A model generated the notes under the pieces. That model saw nothing but the letters and a program-made list of their open reading frames with translations. It was not told where the DNA came from and ran no database searches. Below are positions 62,238-64,000 of a DNA stretch of 64,000 nucleotides, in pieces. A program made the position numbers and the translations under genes. The DNA comes from CAZCDS01 sp964497585 (lineage in GTDB: Bacteria; Desulfobacterota; Desulfomonilia; Desulfomonilales; Desulfomonilaceae). The stretch covers positions 3,868-67,867 of the forward strand of contig CAZCDS010000034.1 in the NCBI GenBank assembly GCA_964497585.1, read 5' to 3'. Within the stretch, counting starts at the first letter, position 1; the number at the start of each line of letters is the position of its first letter.

Positions 62238-63821
62238 GTGGAATGGATACCATTTGTCATGGCTCGTCTCCCCGAGTTGCAGCTCAGGACGGGCGAGCAC
62301 ATTTTGTTGACACTCCTTTCCACTGCCTTGGCAATAGTGGTCGGCATACCGCTCGGGATCATTGCGTTTCGGTATCGTCGCGTGCAGGCTCCGATGTTGG
62401 GAGCCATAGGCATACTGCAGACCGTCCCCAGCCTTGCCATGCTGGCTATCCTTCTGGCCCTCCTGAACAAGATCGGGGTCTTACCCGCGATGATCGCGTT
62501 GACGCTCTACGCGTTGCTACCGATCGTGCGCAACACTGTTACCGGCCTGGAAGGGGTTCCCGGAGAGATTGTGGAGGCAGCCCGCGGGGTGGGGATGACC
62601 AGCTTGCAGCAGCTCCGCATGGTCAGAATTCCTCTGGCGATGCCGATCATCGTGGCGGGTGTCCGTACCGCGGCGGTGGTGGGTGTCGGCATCGCGACGC
62701 TTGTCGCGTTCATCGGCGCAGGCGGGCTCGGCGAATTCATCAACAGAGGTCTTGCCCTCTCAAACACGCGAATGATTCTTCTCGGAGCCATTCCAGCGGC
62801 TCTGCTGGCGCTCCTCATAGATTTCTCCATTGCAGGCGTCCAATGGGGAATGACGCCGACTCTCACCGCCACCAGGAGGCCTCTGGTAAAAGTCTTCAAG
62901 GTGCTCGCTGTGTCACAACCGTTGATCCTCCTGCTGGCGGGGATTCTCGCGGTGAGTGGAGGGAATACAAGTGCGGGACGGAGCCGAACGGAAACCGGAA
63001 CTCATAAACAGGCGATCCGCATCGGTTCGAAGAATTTCACGGAACAGCTCATCCTGGGCGAGATCATGGCGCAATGGATCGAATACCGGACCAGACTTCG
63101 GGTCGAACGTCGATTCAACCTCGGCGGCACCATGATTACTCATGAGGCCCTCGCGCGTGGGGAGATCGACCTCTACCCCGAATACACGGGGACGGCCCTT
63201 GTGGCCATCCTCAAAATGAAACCCATCCACGACCCGGCTGAAGCACTGCGAACCGTAAACGAGATCTACAAGAAACGGTTTCATGCGCAGTGGCTCAAAC
63301 CCTTCGGGTCTAACAATTCATACGCGTTGACGGTCAGGGAGGCTGATGCAGAGAAGCATCAATGGACGAAGATCTCTGATTTGAAACGCTCCGCGTCCGG
63401 ATTACGTGCGGGCTGGACCGCGGAGTTCTCGGGACGGTCGGACGGCTATCCGGGACTGAGAAAGGCCTACGGCTTCGGGTTCGGTGAGGTCAGAGACCTG
63501 GATCCGGCCATCATGTATCAAGCGATAGCGCGGCACGAGGTAGACGTTGTTTGCGCATTCACAACGGACGGACGAATCCCTGCGTACAAATTGAAGCCTC
63601 TGATCGACGACCGGCATTTTTTTCCGCCTTACTATGCCGCACCGGTCGTGAGAACGGAGATTCTCGAGAAATTCCCCGCGTTGCACAAGGCGCTCAATGA
63701 GCTGGGCGGAAGACTAAACGATGCCACCATGCAGAAACTGAACTACGAAGTTGACGAGAAACAACGGTCCGTTTCCGAGGTGGCTCGGGAATTCCTGGTC
63801 GCAAGCGGTCTGGTCAAGTGA
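62238..63821 (+). CDS. Fused permease and substrate-binding protein of a quaternary-amine importer
   Basis: 527 residues. Residues 1-215 form the OpuBB-type permease (LRTGEHILLTLLSTALAIVVGIPLG; EAARGVGMTSLQQLRMVRIPLAMPIIVAGVRTA, read in parts; six helices). A further helix follows, and residues about 230-527 form the OpuBC-like binding protein (IRIGSKNFTEQLILGEIMAQW; GEIDLYPEYTGTALVAIL; DLDPAIMYQAIARHEVDVVCAFTTDGRI). The fused layout is known in OpuF/OsmX-like systems. The binding domain faces the periplasm. The substrate is likely a choline, betaine or related compound. Confidence 0.92.
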   Translation: MEWIPFVMARLPELQLRTGEHILLTLLSTALAIVVGIPLGIIAFRYRRVQAPMLGAIGILQTVPSLAMLAILLALLNKIGVLPAMIALTLYALLPIVRNTVTGLEGVPGEIVEAARGVGMTSLQQLRMVRIPLAMPIIVAGVRTAAVVGVGIATLVAFIGAGGLGEFINRGLALSNTRMILLGAIPAALLALLIDFSIAGVQWGMTPTLTATRRPLVKVFKVLAVSQPLILLLAGILAVSGGNTSAGRSRTETGTHKQAIRIGSKNFTEQLILGEIMAQWIEYRTRLRVERRFNLGGTMITHEALARGEIDLYPEYTGTALVAILKMKPIHDPAEALRTVNEIYKKRFHAQWLKPFGSNNSYALTVREADAEKHQWTKISDLKRSASGLRAGWTAEFSGRSDGYPGLRKAYGFGFGEVRDLDPAIMYQAIARHEVDVVCAFTTDGRIPAYKLKPLIDDRHFFPPYYAAPVVRTEILEKFPALHKALNELGGRLNDATMQKLNYEVDEKQRSVSEVAREFLVASGLVK

Positions 63822-64000
63822 CGGCCAGAGCGCATAGAACTTCGCCCCAGGCGATCAGGATTTGCTCTTAACCGGACTCTATGCGAGAGCAGACAGTGGT
63901 TTTTGGTAGCGATCCCATATACCGGTTTGACCACGCAGTGGTATTATACCAAGTTGCGATCAGATAGGTACTGAATATTGCCCACCATTGAAGAACTCAT
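63822..64000. other. Right-edge sequence without a supported gene
   Basis: 179 bases. The only structure is the imperfect palindrome TGGTATTATACCA near 63939-63951, with a TATAAT on the minus strand. The plus-strand frame beginning TTGCCCACCATTGAAG could be the start of a gene running off the edge, but it lacks a ribosome-binding site. Confidence 0.35.

Noticed and set aside
63960..64000. A possible gene start (LPTIEEL...) at the right edge
   Set aside because: It would need a TTG start and has no ribosome-binding site; too short to judge.

Overview
Taxon and overall character. The window reads as chromosome of a Gram-negative, anaerobic-type bacterium, most likely a deltaproteobacterium (Desulfobacterota, Syntrophobacter/Desulfomonile-like). 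The grounds are an Lnt lipoprotein acyltransferase, an RND pump and a PagL-like lipid A deacylase (outer membrane), argS beside a SPOR-domain gene, and a corrinoid methyltransferase operon of the MttB type. The taxon is inference. I see no rRNA, tRNA, CRISPR array, integrase or transposase.

Layout. (1) 1-4790, minus strand: a surface-glycan-like group with the 5' end of a SAM methyltransferase running off the left edge, a family 2 glycosyltransferase, a B12-binding radical SAM protein and a large multi-pass membrane protein. (2) 5908-8788, minus: SPOR protein, ArgS, and a 62-residue cysteine-rich protein with a TTG start. (3) 8993-18265: an unknown soluble protein, a secreted Cys-rich helical protein, a PagL-like deacylase, then a tightly overlapping plus-strand operon (CorC-like, Lnt, AI-2E-family permease, RsmI), a DUF488 protein and a tandem duplication of a STAS-like gene with its leader. 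(4) 18446-24827, minus: RND pump and adaptor, AsnA, and a small Rieske-like protein with an unusual ligand spacing. (5) 25115-44783, minus: about 20 kb of six consecutive nucleotide-cyclase-domain genes. Five are 1100-1170-residue paralogues with the order zinc ribbon, class III cyclase, AAA/STAND-like ATPase, TPR. The sixth is a cyclase-TM-FlgO-like-TPR protein. (6) 44930-50400: EamA permease, HD protein, metallo-beta-lactamase-fold lipase-like protein, an ankyrin/phosphodiester-glycosidase-like fusion, and a DUF89 protein. (7) 50756-63821, plus: a MarR regulator, then a compact operon with a B12-reactivation protein, two MttB-family methyltransferases, an MtrH-like methyl-tetrahydropterin methyltransferase, a corrinoid protein, a SAM methyltransferase, two asparagine-synthase-like proteins (one lacking the glutaminase cysteine), and a betaine-type ABC transporter whose permease and binding protein are fused.

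Two parts deserve most attention. The cyclase array is a mosaic. Its members share near-identical 5' halves but carry different ATPase/TPR bodies. At three junctions the discarded C-terminal tail of an older gene lies stranded just downstream of the present stop codon, next to a repeated leader. This looks like a sensor family diversified by swapping bodies behind a conserved cyclase cassette. The 51-64 kb operon looks like uptake and corrinoid-dependent demethylation of a quaternary amine, but with an extra methyltransferase plus an active/inactive pair of Asn-synthase-like enzymes. Those are not part of described betaine demethylation systems and suggest that an amide or amino-acid-conjugated methylated amine is made or consumed.
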